DNA of 64,000 nt from Pseudomonas fluorescens (GTDB taxonomy: Bacteria > Pseudomonadota > Gammaproteobacteria > Pseudomonadales > Pseudomonadaceae): NCBI RefSeq assembly GCF_902497995.1, contig NZ_CABVII010000007.1, positions 124,001-188,000 on the forward strand, in the 5' to 3' direction. The notes beneath the pieces are model-generated. The model did not search any database, was not told where the DNA came from, and saw only the letters and a program-made list of their open reading frames with translations. The position numbers and the translations under genes are program-made. Positions 1-9,324 of the stretch are shown one piece after another (position 1 is the first letter of the stretch; each line of letters starts with the position of its first letter).

Positions 1-2
1 GC

Positions 3-170
3 GTTGTGGGCGAATTGATATCTATCGGTGACGACATTTCCGTGCGCATTGTAGCGGTCAACGGCGGCACGGTGCGCTTTGGCGTCGAAGCGCCACGAGA
101 CGTCAACGTGCACCGATCCGAGATCTACGAACGCATCCAGCTCAAACTGCCGAAAAACAAAGCGCACTGA
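3..170 (+). CDS. CsrA/RsmA-family RNA-binding regulator, 3' part
   Basis: The window opens inside this gene, so the start is missing; 55 residues are visible. The fragment carries the typical CsrA beta-strand pattern ([17 protein letters not shown], then [22 protein letters not shown]), including the VHR-EIY segment that contacts GGA motifs in mRNA leaders. CsrA-family dimers act post-transcriptionally by blocking or exposing ribosome binding sites. Its residues differ from the RsmA and RsmE sequences I know from fluorescent pseudomonads, so this is probably an additional Rsm paralogue. Family assignment is secure; which paralogue it is remains open. Confidence 0.9.
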   Translation, partial: VVGELISIGDDISVRIVAVNGGTVRFGVEAPRDVNVHRSEIYERIQLKLPKNKAH

Positions 171-175
171 AGATT

Positions 176-403
176 TCAGTCGAACAGATGCTTGGGCACG
201 TCGTGCTTGAGCATCAACTGGCATTGCTCGCTTTGCGGGTCGAAGACAATCAGCGCCTGCCCCTTGGTCAAGGCCTGGCGAACCCGTAGTACGCGGGTTT
301 CGAGCGGCGTGTCATCACCGTTATCGGTGCCGTCACGGGTCACGAAGTCCTCGATCAGGCGGGTCAGGGTGTCGACTTCAAGTTGGTCATGGGGGATCAG
401 CAT
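176..403 (-). CDS. YheU-family protein
   Basis: A 75-residue protein beginning MLIPHDQLEVDTL, chosen because GAGG lies a few bases before this ATG; the longer reading frame upstream has no such site and runs into a REP element. The sequence fits the small YheU family: an acidic N-terminal half, then a KGQALIVFDP segment. YheU proteins are cytoplasmic and of unknown function. The gene converges on the csrA-like gene with only a few bases between the stops. Family call rests on length and pattern only. Confidence 0.8.
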   Translation of the reverse strand: MLIPHDQLEVDTLTRLIEDFVTRDGTDNGDDTPLETRVLRVRQALTKGQALIVFDPQSEQCQLMLKHDVPKHLFD

Positions 404-488
404 GGGCACCTCGGCTAAACAATGGCGCGATGCTACGGCGAATGACAGGTTGCGGCTAGCCTGCGGCTCATATGTCGCCTGATCTACC

Positions 489-585
489 GCCTTCGCGGGC
501 AAGCCTCGCTCCTACAGGGCATGTGCCGACACCTGATATTGTGATCGACGCGAAACCTGTAGGAGCGAGGCTTGCCCGCGAAGGC
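489..585. repeat. Inverted REP pair (REPIN-like)
   Basis: Two inverted copies of the 28-29 base core (CTTCGCGGGCAAGCCTCGCT and its complement) separated by about 40 bases. This is the 'GTAGGAGCGAGGCTTGCC' REP type of fluorescent pseudomonads and fills the gap between the YheU gene and the M42 peptidase. Confidence 0.9.
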
Positions 586-612
586 AATCTCTCAGGCAAT
601 GAGAAGCCCGGG

Positions 613-1803
613 TCAGCTCTCCGACCGCTGCCCCACCAGACTATCCACCGACGGCACCCGGGTGTCGCTTTCCATCTGCGTGTCATGTTCGATCTGATGA
701 CTGAACCTGTCCAGCGACCCCTTCGCCGGCTGGGCATCGCTGGCGAATACCGGTGGGCTGAGGATGTAGGCACCCAGCAAACGACTGAGCGCGGCGAGGC
801 TGTCGATGTGGGTGCGTTCATAGCCGTGGGTGGCGTCGCAGCCAAAGGCGAGCAGGGCGGTGCGAATGTCATGGCCGGCGGTCACTGCCGAGTGCGCATC
901 GCTGAAGTAGTAACGGAACAGGTCGCGGCGCACCGGCAACTCATTGTCACTGGCCAGGCGCAGCAGGTGGCGCGACAGGTGATAGTCATACGGCCCGCCG
1001 GAATCCTGCATCGCCACGCTCACGGCGTGTTCGCTGGAGTGCTGGCCCGGCGCGACCGGAGCGATGTCGATGCCGACGAATTCGCTGACATCCCAGGGTA
1101 ACGCTGCCGCCGCGCCGCTGCCGGTTTCCTCGGTGATGGTGAAGAGCGGATGACAGTCGATCATCAGCTCTTCGCCGCTGTCGACGATGGCTTTCAGCGC
1201 TGCCAGCAGTGCAGCGACACCAGCCTTGTCGTCGAGGTGTCGGGCGCTGATGTGGCCACTTTCAGTGAACTCCGGCAACGGGTCGAAGGCGACGAAATCG
1301 CCGACGCTGATCCCCAGGGAGTCGCAATCGGCACGGGTGGCGCAATAGGCGTCCAGGCGCAATTCGATGTGATCCCAGCTGATCGGCATTTCATCCACGG
1401 CGGTATTGAACGCATGCCCGGAAGCCATCAGCGGCAACACGCTGCCGCGGATCACACCGTTATCGGTAAACAGGCTGACCCGGCTGCCCTCGGCAAAACG
1501 GCTGGACCAGCACCCGACCGGGGCCAGGGTCAGGCGGCCGTTGTCCTTGATCGCGCGAACCGCCGCGCCGATGGTGTCCAGGTGCGCGGACACTGCCCGG
1601 TCCGGACTGTTCTTCTTGCCCTTGAGCGTGGCACGGATGGTCCCGCGGCGGGTCATTTCAAATGGAATGCCAAGTTCTTCAAGGCGTTCGGCGACGTAGC
1701 GCACGATGGTGTCGGTAAACCCGGTCGGGCTGGGAATGGCGAGCATTTCCAGCAGGACTTTTTGCAGGTAATTGAGGTCTGGTTCGGGAATTTTTTGGGT
1801 CAT
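613..1803 (-). CDS. M42-family metallopeptidase of the NAGGN osmolyte operon
   Basis: 396 residues from MTQKIPEPD; the ATG at 1803 has AGGAG upstream, while the longer frame runs back through a REP pair. Metal-site motifs of M42 aminopeptidases are visible: HLDTIGAAV near the N-terminal third, DDKAGVAALLAAL in the middle, and TEETGSGAA. It is the third gene of asnO-ngg-peptidase, the set that makes and turns over N-acetylglutaminylglutamine amide (NAGGN), a compatible solute. The peptidase is thought to belong to the system but its substrate is not established; degrading NAGGN when osmotic stress ends is an inference. A REP pair separates it from ngg. Confidence 0.9.
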   Translation of the reverse strand: MTQKIPEPDLNYLQKVLLEMLAIPSPTGFTDTIVRYVAERLEELGIPFEMTRRGTIRATLKGKKNSPDRAVSAHLDTIGAAVRAIKDNGRLTLAPVGCWSSRFAEGSRVSLFTDNGVIRGSVLPLMASGHAFNTAVDEMPISWDHIELRLDAYCATRADCDSLGISVGDFVAFDPLPEFTESGHISARHLDDKAGVAALLAALKAIVDSGEELMIDCHPLFTITEETGSGAAAALPWDVSEFVGIDIAPVAPGQHSSEHAVSVAMQDSGGPYDYHLSRHLLRLASDNELPVRRDLFRYYFSDAHSAVTAGHDIRTALLAFGCDATHGYERTHIDSLAALSRLLGAYILSPPVFASDAQPAKGSLDRFSHQIEHDTQMESDTRVPSVDSLVGQRSES

Positions 1804-1875
1804 GGAAACTCCTGATGAGTTAAGCACATCGATGGTTTCGATGAGGGGGAATGAATCTGTGTTGCCTGTCCGGCC

Positions 1876-1945
1876 GCCTTCACGAGCAAGCCCGCTCCCA
1901 CAGTTGACCGCATTCCCCTGTGGGAGCGGGCTTGCCCGCGAAGGC
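1876..1945. repeat. Inverted REP pair
   Basis: Inverted copies of the 'GTGGGAGCGGGCTTGC' type core with a short loop, in the 163-base gap between ngg and the M42 peptidase gene. It may stabilise or trim the operon mRNA at this junction. Confidence 0.88.
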
Positions 1946-1966
1946 GCCAGTCCAGGCACTACACCA

Positions 1967-3715
1967 CTAAGGGACCGCCGACTGACTATGGGGAAACAAC
2001 AAATCCACAAACCGCTCCGCCGTCGGCTGCGGTTCATGGTTGGCCAGCCCGGCGCGCTCGTTGGCTTCGATAAACACATACTCCGGCTGATCGGCCGCGG
2101 GCACCATCAGGTCAAGTCCGACCATCGGAATATCCAGCGCCCGCGCCGCGCGCACTGCCGCATCGACCAGGGTCGGATGCAGGATTGCCGTGACATCCTC
2201 GAGAATGCCACCGGTATGCAGGTTTGCCGTGCGCCGCACGAACAGATGCTCGCCGGCCGGCAGCAGGCTTTCGTAATCGTAGCCCGCTGCCTGCAGGGTG
2301 CGCTCGGTCTCATGGTCCAGCGGGATTTTGCTTTCACCGCTGGTGGCGGCCTGACGCCGTCGACTCTGGGCTTCGATCAACGCAGCGATGGAATGCTGAC
2401 CGTCACCCACCACTTGCGCCGGTCGGCGGATCGCGGCGGCGACCACTTCGAAACCAATCACCACAATCCGCAGGTCGAGGCCTTCGTGGAAGCTTTCCAG
2501 CAACACGCGGCTGTCGAACAGGCGGGCTGACTCGATGGCTTGCTGGACCTCTTCGATGGTCCGCAAATCCACCGCGACCCCTTGACCCTGTTCGCCGTCC
2601 AGGGGTTTGACCACCACCCGCTCGTGCTCGTCGAGAAACGCCAGATTGTCGTCCGCGTTACCCGCCAGCTGTTGCGCCGGCAGCTTCAGGCCGGCCTTTT
2701 TCAACGCCTTGTGGGTCAGGCTCTTGTCCTGACACAAGGTCATGCTGATGGCACTGGTCAGATCGCTCAAGGATTCACGGCAACGTACCCGACGACTGCC
2801 ATGGATCAAGGTGAACAGGCCGGCCTCGGCATCATCGACCTGCACTTCTATGCCGCGCCGGTGCGCTTCCTCGACGATGATCCGCGCATACGGATTGAAC
2901 TCGGCTTCGGGACCCGGACCGAGGAACAGCGGCTGATTGATGCTGTTCTTGCGCTTGATGGCGAAGGTCGACAGGTTACGAAACCCCAGCTTGGCATAAA
3001 GACTTTTCGCCTGGCGGTTGTCGTGCAGCACTGACAGGTCCAGGTAACTCAAGCCGCGGCTCATGAAATGCTCGATCAAGTGCCGCACCAGCACTTCACC
3101 GACGCCTGGCCGCGAACATTGCGGGTCGACGGCCAGGCACCAGAGGCTGCTGCCGTTTTCCGGGTCGTTGAACGCCTTGTGATGATCGAGGCCCATGACG
3201 CTGCCGATGATCGCGCCGCTGTCCTCATCTTCGGCCAGCCAGAATACCGGGCCGCCCTGGTGACGCGGGGTCAGCAGACTCGGGTCGATCGGCAGCATGC
3301 CGCGCAGCTGGTACAGCCGGTTGATCGCCGACCAGTCCGCCTCGCTCTGGGCCCGGCGGATGCGAAAGCCGCGAAACACCCGGGTGGACTGCCGGTAATC
3401 GCTGAACCACAGACGCAGGGTGTCGGACGGGTCGAGAAACAATTGCGCCGGCTCCAGCCCCAGCACTTGCTGGGGCGCGGCGACGTAGAGCGCAATATCG
3501 CGCTCGCCGGGATGCTCGTTGAGCAACTCCAGGGCGAGGCTCGCCGGGTCGGCAAAGGTGTGGCCGATCAATAACCGGCCCCAGCCGCAATGCACGGCGA
3601 TCGGCGCCGCGCCCAATTCACTGCGGTCTTCGGCCAGGCGTGCCTGCAAGCGTTCGTAGGAGGGCGCCTGACCGCGCAACAGGCGTTGGCTATAAGCCGT
3701 GGCATGGGGTTTCAT
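1967..3715 (-). CDS. ngg: N-acetylglutaminylglutamine synthetase (GNAT + ATP-grasp)
   Basis: 582 residues with two parts. An acetyltransferase (GNAT) domain lies around residues 115-265 (VDPQCSRPGVGEVLVRHL is the acetyl-CoA loop region). An ATP-grasp ligase occupies roughly 290-575 (VVKPLDGEQGQGVAVDL, and VFIEANERAGLANHE for metal and ATP binding). It acetylates glutamine and joins it to a second glutamine, giving N-acetylglutaminylglutamine, which the neighbouring asparagine synthetase-like enzyme amidates. The ATG is only 3 bases after the asnO stop, so the two are cotranscribed. The fused layout and position between asnO and the M42 peptidase are diagnostic. Confidence 0.93.
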   Translation of the reverse strand: MKPHATAYSQRLLRGQAPSYERLQARLAEDRSELGAAPIAVHCGWGRLLIGHTFADPASLALELLNEHPGERDIALYVAAPQQVLGLEPAQLFLDPSDTLRLWFSDYRQSTRVFRGFRIRRAQSEADWSAINRLYQLRGMLPIDPSLLTPRHQGGPVFWLAEDEDSGAIIGSVMGLDHHKAFNDPENGSSLWCLAVDPQCSRPGVGEVLVRHLIEHFMSRGLSYLDLSVLHDNRQAKSLYAKLGFRNLSTFAIKRKNSINQPLFLGPGPEAEFNPYARIIVEEAHRRGIEVQVDDAEAGLFTLIHGSRRVRCRESLSDLTSAISMTLCQDKSLTHKALKKAGLKLPAQQLAGNADDNLAFLDEHERVVVKPLDGEQGQGVAVDLRTIEEVQQAIESARLFDSRVLLESFHEGLDLRIVVIGFEVVAAAIRRPAQVVGDGQHSIAALIEAQSRRRQAATSGESKIPLDHETERTLQAAGYDYESLLPAGEHLFVRRTANLHTGGILEDVTAILHPTLVDAAVRAARALDIPMVGLDLMVPAADQPEYVFIEANERAGLANHEPQPTAERFVDLLFPHSQSAVP

Positions 3716-3718
3716 CGA

Positions 3719-5491
3719 TCAGATTCCTTGTTCACTGAGCCACAGGTTCAGGGCCGCCAATTGCCACAGCTTGGAGCCGCGCAACGGGGTCAACTGTCCT
3801 TGTGGATCGGTTAGCAGGCGATCGAGCATCTGCGGTTGGAACAGACCGCGATCCTGGCTGGGATCGAGCAGCAGGTCACGCACCCAGTTCAGCGTGTCGC
3901 CCTGCAAGTGCTTCAGGCCAGGGACCGGGAAGTAACCTTTCTTGCGGTCGATCACTTCACTGGGAATCACCAGCCGCGCCGCTTCTTTCAAGACTTGCTT
4001 GCCGCCGTCCGGCAGTTTGAATTTACCCGGCACCCGGGCCGACAATTCCACCAGGCGATAGTCGAGAAACGGTGTGCGCGCTTCCAGGCCCCAGGCCATG
4101 GTCATGTTGTCGACGCGTTTGACCGGGTCGTCCACCAGCATCACCGTACTGTCCAGACGCAAGGCTTTGTCTACCGCCGCATCGGCGCCGGGCTGTGCGA
4201 AATGTTCTTTGACGAAGTCACCCGCGGCGTCATTGGCGGTCAGCCATTTCGGCTGCACGGTGGCGGCGTAGTCGTCATAGCTGCGGTCGAAAAACGCATC
4301 GCGATAGGCGGCGTAAGGATCGTCTGCACCGTCGACTTGTGGATACCAGTGATAACCGGCAAACAGCTCGTCCGCGCCCTGGCCGCTCTGCACCACCTTG
4401 CAATGTTTGGCCACTTCCCGGGACAACAGGTAAAAGGCAATGCAGTCATGGCTGACCATCGGCTCGCTCATGGCGCGGAACGCCGCGGGCAGTTGCTCGA
4501 TGATCTCTTTTTCGTCGATGCGCAGTTGGTGGTGCTGCGTGTTGTAGTGCTTGGCGATCAGGTCCGAATACTGGAACTCGTCGCCACGCTCGCCGCCGGC
4601 ATCCTGGAAACCGATGGAGAAGGTCGACAGGTTTTCCACGCCGACTTCACGCAACAGGCCGACCAGCATGCTCGAATCGACACCGCCGGACAGCAGCACG
4701 CCGACATCGACCGCCGCACGTTGACGGATCGCCACCGCATCGCGGGTGCTGTCGAGCACCCGGTCGCGCCAGTCTTCGAGGGTCAGGTTCATCTCGTCGG
4801 CGTGTGGGCCGTAGGGCAGGGTCCACCAGGTTTTCTGCTCGGTGGTGCCATCCGCTTCGATGCGCATCCAGGTGGCCGGTGGCAGTTTTTCGATGCCCGC
4901 CAGCAAAGTGCGCGGCGCCGGGACCACGGCGTGGAAATTCAGATAATGATTGAGCGCCACCGGATCGAGGATCGGGCGGATGTCGCCACCCTTGAGCAAC
5001 GCCGGCAGGGACGAGGCAAAGCGCAGGCGCTGGCCGGTGCGCGACAGGTACAGCGGCTTCACGCCCAGACGATCGCGGGCGATAAACAGACGTTTGGCAT
5101 CGCGCTCCCAGATGGCGAAGGCGAACATGCCATTGAGTTTGGGCAGCAGCGCTTCGCCCCAGGCGTGATAACCCTTGAGCAGCACTTCGGTGTCGCCGCC
5201 GGAATAGAAGGCGTAGCCCAGGCTTTCCAGCTCGGTGCGCAGTTCCGGGTAGTTGTAGATGGCGCCGTTGAAGGCCAGGGACAAGCCCAGCTGGTTGTCG
5301 ACCATCGGCTGCGCCGAGCCGTCCGACAGGTCCATGATTTTCAGGCGACGATGGCCCAGGGCAATCGGCCCCTGGGCCTGGAAGCCCCATGCGTCAGGGC
5401 CGCGAGGGGCCAGGTGATGGGTGATTCGTTCAACGGCTGCAAGGTCTGCAGGTTGATGATCAAAACGTAACTCGCCAGCTAATCCGCACAT
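3719..5491 (-). CDS. asnO: NAGGN-forming asparagine synthetase-like amidotransferase
   Basis: 590 residues. The start at 5491 gives MCGLAGELRFD, with Cys2 as the N-terminal nucleophile after Met removal; AAGGA lies upstream, so the 12-codon longer frame is rejected. Domains: class II glutaminase (about 1-200), then the synthetase domain with the pyrophosphate loop LLSGGVDSS near residue 265. In this operon the enzyme amidates N-acetylglutaminylglutamine rather than aspartate, giving the osmolyte NAGGN. First gene of the three-gene set; expression is expected to respond to osmotic stress, though I could not settle on a promoter. Confidence 0.92.
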   Translation of the reverse strand: MCGLAGELRFDHQPADLAAVERITHHLAPRGPDAWGFQAQGPIALGHRRLKIMDLSDGSAQPMVDNQLGLSLAFNGAIYNYPELRTELESLGYAFYSGGDTEVLLKGYHAWGEALLPKLNGMFAFAIWERDAKRLFIARDRLGVKPLYLSRTGQRLRFASSLPALLKGGDIRPILDPVALNHYLNFHAVVPAPRTLLAGIEKLPPATWMRIEADGTTEQKTWWTLPYGPHADEMNLTLEDWRDRVLDSTRDAVAIRQRAAVDVGVLLSGGVDSSMLVGLLREVGVENLSTFSIGFQDAGGERGDEFQYSDLIAKHYNTQHHQLRIDEKEIIEQLPAAFRAMSEPMVSHDCIAFYLLSREVAKHCKVVQSGQGADELFAGYHWYPQVDGADDPYAAYRDAFFDRSYDDYAATVQPKWLTANDAAGDFVKEHFAQPGADAAVDKALRLDSTVMLVDDPVKRVDNMTMAWGLEARTPFLDYRLVELSARVPGKFKLPDGGKQVLKEAARLVIPSEVIDRKKGYFPVPGLKHLQGDTLNWVRDLLLDPSQDRGLFQPQMLDRLLTDPQGQLTPLRGSKLWQLAALNLWLSEQGI

Positions 5492-5614
5492 AAAGTCCTT
5501 ACCGGTTTTTCCGTTGGGGAGGGTCAAGCGATACCGCGCAAAAAATGCGGGTACTCAGAAACTGACCCGGGTGAATCCCCGTAGTTTTAGACCGATAAGT
5601 TATAAGCGCAGAGT

Positions 5615-7597
5615 TTAGACTTTTCCGCGGACCAATTGGCGCACAGCAAAACGGTTGGGATGACAGGCCTCGGTGACTGACCTGGGCAAGGGCAGAGGTT
5701 CGTTTTCGATCCATGCCGCGAGCAGTTCGCCTGACAGTGGCGCGGTGATCAAGCCGCGAGAACCGTGGCCGCTGTTGAGGTAAAAACCGTCGAGCCAGGG
5801 GCATGCAGTGCCCGGTACTTGGCGGGCGTCCTTGCTCAGTACGGCGTAGGCGTCGGCGAACGCTGCTGGCTCGGCCAACGGGCCGACGATCGGCAGATAG
5901 TCCGGGCTGGTGCAGCGGAACGCGGCGCGTCCTTCAAGCTGCTGCGGGTCCAGTTCCCGAGCCTGCAGTCGAGTGGCCAGGTCGGGGGAGATTTCCTCGA
6001 GTAACGCCAGGTTGCCGAGGTGCTCGGTGAGGGTCGGGGTCAGGTCATCGCTCTTGAAATCGAAGCTGGCGCCAAGTGTGTGTTCGCCCAGTCGAGCCGG
6101 TGCGACATAGCCTTCGGCGCAGACGACAGTGGTCAGGCTCTGGCTTTGCGGTGTTTGCGCCAGTCGGGTGATCTGGCCACGAATGCGTTTGAGGGGCAGT
6201 TGGGCACTCTGTGGAAAACGCTTGATCTCGGCGGCACCGGCCAGGATCACCACGGGGGCACTGGCCAGCAAATCATCACCGTCCCAGGCTTGCCACTGAT
6301 CGTCAACCTTGCGCAGTTCCAGTACATCGCGATGGGGCAGCCACTGGATGTTCGCCGAGGACGCCTGCCACTGGCACAACGCTGGCGGATGCACCCAGCC
6401 ACCTTCCGGGAAAAACAATCCGCCATGCTCCAGGGCGATGCCGGCCTGTGCCTCGGCCAGCGGTTGATCGAGCAAGTGCACCAGGCCTGGCGCAAAGGCT
6501 GCGGCCAATTGCGCCTGACGCTCGGCTTCCCTGGCGTTGAAAGCCAGTTGCAGGACGCCACAATCGTCCCAGTCGACGCCCCGCTGCAAATGCTCGAGCA
6601 AGCGTCGGGTGTAGCCAAAACCGCTGACGATCAATTGCGACAACGCCGTGCCATGAGCTGAAAGCTTGAGATACAGCACGCCCTGGGGATTGCCCGACGC
6701 TTCCTGCGCCAGCGCATCGTGTCGCTCCAGCAGACTGACTTGCCAACCTCGCGCAGCCAGGCTGGCGGCGCTGGCACAGCCGGCCAGGCCGGCGCCGATC
6801 ACCAGCGCCCGACGTTCGCCGCTCAGCGGTGTCGGACGTGCAAACCAGGGTTTGGCAACCGCGGGTGCCTGGGTTTGTTCAGGCCAGCCGAGGAAGGTGC
6901 CGCGCAGGATTTCCCATTTGTGGCCGATGCCTGGCGTGCGCTTCATCTTGAAGCCTGCGGCATTGAGCAGCCGGCGCACCCAACCGGTGCTGGTGAACGT
7001 GCTGAGGGTCGAGCCAGGCGCGGCCAGGCGCGCCAGCTCGGCGAACAGTTCGGCGGTCCACATGTCGGGGTTTTTCGCCGGGGCGAAGCCGTCGAGAAAC
7101 CAGGCGTCGATCTGTGCATCCAGCTGCGGCAATTGCTCCAGGGCATCACCGATCAACAAGGTCAGGACGACTCGGCCGTTGTCCAGGATCAGGCGCTGGA
7201 AGCCTGGATGGATCGCCACGTAGTGCGCCAGTAGTTGCTCGGCAAAGGGTTTGAGTTCAGGCCACAAGGCCAGCGCCCGCTGCAGGTCCGGCAGGCTCAG
7301 CGGATACTTTTCGACACTGACAAAATGCAACCGCGCACCCGCCACCGCGTGCTGTTCGAACAACTGCCAGGCGCAGAGAAAATTCAATCCGGTGCCGAAA
7401 CCGGTCTCACCGATCACCAGCCTGCCGCCCACCGGTAACGCGGCAAAGCGTTCACGCAAATTATTTTGCTCGAGGAATACGTAACGGGTTTCATCGAGGC
7501 CCGACTTATCCGAAAAATAGACATCGTCGAACACCCGCGAACGCGGGAGTCCCTGGTCGTCCCAGTCGAGCTGGGCGTGGGGCAATACAGGTTTCAT
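5615..7597 (-). CDS. mnmC: Bifunctional tRNA mnm5s2U34 enzyme MnmC
   Basis: 660 residues, the usual length. The N-terminal methyltransferase (MnmD) has GETGFGTGLNFLCAW for S-adenosylmethionine binding. The C-terminal FAD oxidoreductase begins near residue 260 with VIGAGLAGCASAASLAARGW, a Rossmann FAD motif. The oxidase removes the carboxymethyl group from cmnm5s2U34 and the methyltransferase then methylates the resulting aminomethyl group, completing wobble-base modification in tRNAs for Lys, Glu and Gln. It lies upstream of asnO on the same strand with a 123-base gap, so it is probably a separate unit. Confidence 0.95.
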   Translation of the reverse strand: MKPVLPHAQLDWDDQGLPRSRVFDDVYFSDKSGLDETRYVFLEQNNLRERFAALPVGGRLVIGETGFGTGLNFLCAWQLFEQHAVAGARLHFVSVEKYPLSLPDLQRALALWPELKPFAEQLLAHYVAIHPGFQRLILDNGRVVLTLLIGDALEQLPQLDAQIDAWFLDGFAPAKNPDMWTAELFAELARLAAPGSTLSTFTSTGWVRRLLNAAGFKMKRTPGIGHKWEILRGTFLGWPEQTQAPAVAKPWFARPTPLSGERRALVIGAGLAGCASAASLAARGWQVSLLERHDALAQEASGNPQGVLYLKLSAHGTALSQLIVSGFGYTRRLLEHLQRGVDWDDCGVLQLAFNAREAERQAQLAAAFAPGLVHLLDQPLAEAQAGIALEHGGLFFPEGGWVHPPALCQWQASSANIQWLPHRDVLELRKVDDQWQAWDGDDLLASAPVVILAGAAEIKRFPQSAQLPLKRIRGQITRLAQTPQSQSLTTVVCAEGYVAPARLGEHTLGASFDFKSDDLTPTLTEHLGNLALLEEISPDLATRLQARELDPQQLEGRAAFRCTSPDYLPIVGPLAEPAAFADAYAVLSKDARQVPGTACPWLDGFYLNSGHGSRGLITAPLSGELLAAWIENEPLPLPRSVTEACHPNRFAVRQLVRGKV

Positions 7598-7707
7598 GGC
7601 AGGCTCGGCAACGGCAAGGCGGCCATTCTAGCCGACCACAGGGAATTTTCCCTGCTGACTAATGGCCCAATCCGCTAGTCTTGCTCAATCCGGGAAGGGA
7701 GCCGTCC

Positions 7708-9222
7708 ATGTTCGAATCTGCTGAAATCGGTCATGTCATCGACAAAGAAACCTACGAAGCGCAAGTGCCGGCGCTGCGCCAGGCTTTGCTTGAGGCACAG
7801 TTCGAACTGCAGCAGCAGAAGCGCTTCCCGGTGATCATCCTGATCAACGGGATCGAAGGCGCGGGCAAGGGCGAGACGGTCAAGCTGCTCAATGAATGGA
7901 TGGACCCGCGCCTGATCGAGGTTCGCACCTTCGATCAACAGACCGACGAAGAGCTGGCGCGGCCACCGGCCTGGCGCTACTGGCGGATGCTCCCGGCCAA
8001 GGGCCGCATGGGGATTTTCTTCGGCAACTGGTACAGCCAGATGCTGCAAGACCGGGTCCATGGCGTATTCAAGAATCCGCGGCTCGATCAAGGCATCAAC
8101 GCCGCCGAGCGACTGGAGAAGATGCTGTGCGACGAAGGCGCGCTGATCTTCAAGTTCTGGTTCCACCTCTCGAAGAAACAAATGAAAGCACGGCTCAAGG
8201 CCCTGGCCGATGATCCGCTGCACAGTTGGCGCATCAGCCCGCTGGACTGGCAGCAGTCGCAAACCTACGGCAAGTTCGTGAAATACGGCGAACGCATTCT
8301 GCGTCGCACCAGTCGCGACTACGCGCCGTGGCATGTGATCGCCGGGATGGACCCGCGCTATCGCAGTCTGGCGGTGGGCAAGATTCTGCTCGAGGGCCTG
8401 CAAGGCGCCCTGAAGCGCTCCAGGATTCACCCGGACAAAGTCAGCGCCGCGCCATTGGCCAGCAGCGTCGACCAGATGAACCTGCTCGACAGCCTGGACT
8501 TGACCCTGAATCTGGACAAGGACGATTACGAAGAACAGTTGATCACCGAGCAGGCGCGGTTCTCCGGACTTCTGCGCGATAAACGCATGCGCCGCCACGC
8601 GCTGATCGCCGTGTTTGAAGGCAATGACGCGGCGGGCAAGGGCGGGGCCATCCGCCGGGTGGCTGCGGCGCTGGACCCACGCCAGTACAGCATCGTGCCA
8701 ATCGCCGCCCCCACTGAAGAAGAGCGGGCGCATCCCTATATGTGGCGGTTCTGGCGCCATCTTCCGGCGCGGGGCAAGTTCACCGTGTTCGACCGCTCCT
8801 GGTATGGCCGGGTGCTGGTGGAGCGCATCGAAGGTTTTTGCAGCGCGGCAGACTGGTTACGCGCCTACGGTGAAATCAACGACTTCGAAGAGCAGATCGC
8901 CGATGCCGGAGTGATCGTGGTCAAGTTCTGGCTGGCCATCGACAAACAGACGCAAATGGAGCGATTCGAGGAGCGTGAACAGACGCCGTTCAAACGCTTC
9001 AAGATCACCGAAGATGACTGGCGCAATCGGGAAAAGTGGGACGACTATCGGGCCGCGGTTGGCGACATGGTCGATCGCACCAGCACCGAGATCTCGCCCT
9101 GGACCCTGGTGGAGGCCAATGATAAACGCTGGGCCCGGGTCAAGGTGTTGCGCACCATCAATCAGGCGCTGGAACAAGCGTTCAGGAAATCCGACAAGAA
9201 GGTGAAAAAACACAAGGGCTAA
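7708..9222 (+). CDS. pap: Polyphosphate:AMP phosphotransferase (two PPK2 domains)
   Basis: 504 residues from MFESAEIG, preceded by GGGAAGGGA; a TTG nine codons upstream is less likely. Two tandem PPK2 domains are evident: Walker A motifs INGIEGAGKGETV near residue 47 and FEGNDAAGKGGAI near residue 306, each followed by a lid region with RSWYGRVLVER-type sequence (fully typical only in the second). Two-domain PPK2 proteins use polyphosphate to phosphorylate AMP to ADP, linking polyP stores to nucleotide recycling. It diverges from mnmC with about 110 bases between starts. The order NAGGN operon, mnmC, pap, thiolase matches P. aeruginosa as I recall it. Confidence 0.93.
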   Translation: MFESAEIGHVIDKETYEAQVPALRQALLEAQFELQQQKRFPVIILINGIEGAGKGETVKLLNEWMDPRLIEVRTFDQQTDEELARPPAWRYWRMLPAKGRMGIFFGNWYSQMLQDRVHGVFKNPRLDQGINAAERLEKMLCDEGALIFKFWFHLSKKQMKARLKALADDPLHSWRISPLDWQQSQTYGKFVKYGERILRRTSRDYAPWHVIAGMDPRYRSLAVGKILLEGLQGALKRSRIHPDKVSAAPLASSVDQMNLLDSLDLTLNLDKDDYEEQLITEQARFSGLLRDKRMRRHALIAVFEGNDAAGKGGAIRRVAAALDPRQYSIVPIAAPTEEERAHPYMWRFWRHLPARGKFTVFDRSWYGRVLVERIEGFCSAADWLRAYGEINDFEEQIADAGVIVVKFWLAIDKQTQMERFEEREQTPFKRFKITEDDWRNREKWDDYRAAVGDMVDRTSTEISPWTLVEANDKRWARVKVLRTINQALEQAFRKSDKKVKKHKG

Positions 9223-9324
9223 GTCAATGGTTGCGCATACGCGAGGTGAATGATTGTCGCAGTTGGTCATTTGGTGGACTTATGCTCGGTCCACTCTAAA
9301 CCGACAACAACAATGAGGTATGCC

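Noticed and set aside
489..585. REP pairs as a possible CRISPR array
   Set aside because: Units occur as inverted pairs scattered between genes, not as regularly spaced direct repeats, and no cas gene is present.
3836..5470. Long plus-strand open frame opposite asnO
   Set aside because: Mirror frame of a high-GC gene; asnO on the minus strand has all family motifs. The same applies to long antisense frames opposite the MnmC, prc, trhO, ABC exporter, GGDEF/EAL and alaA genes.
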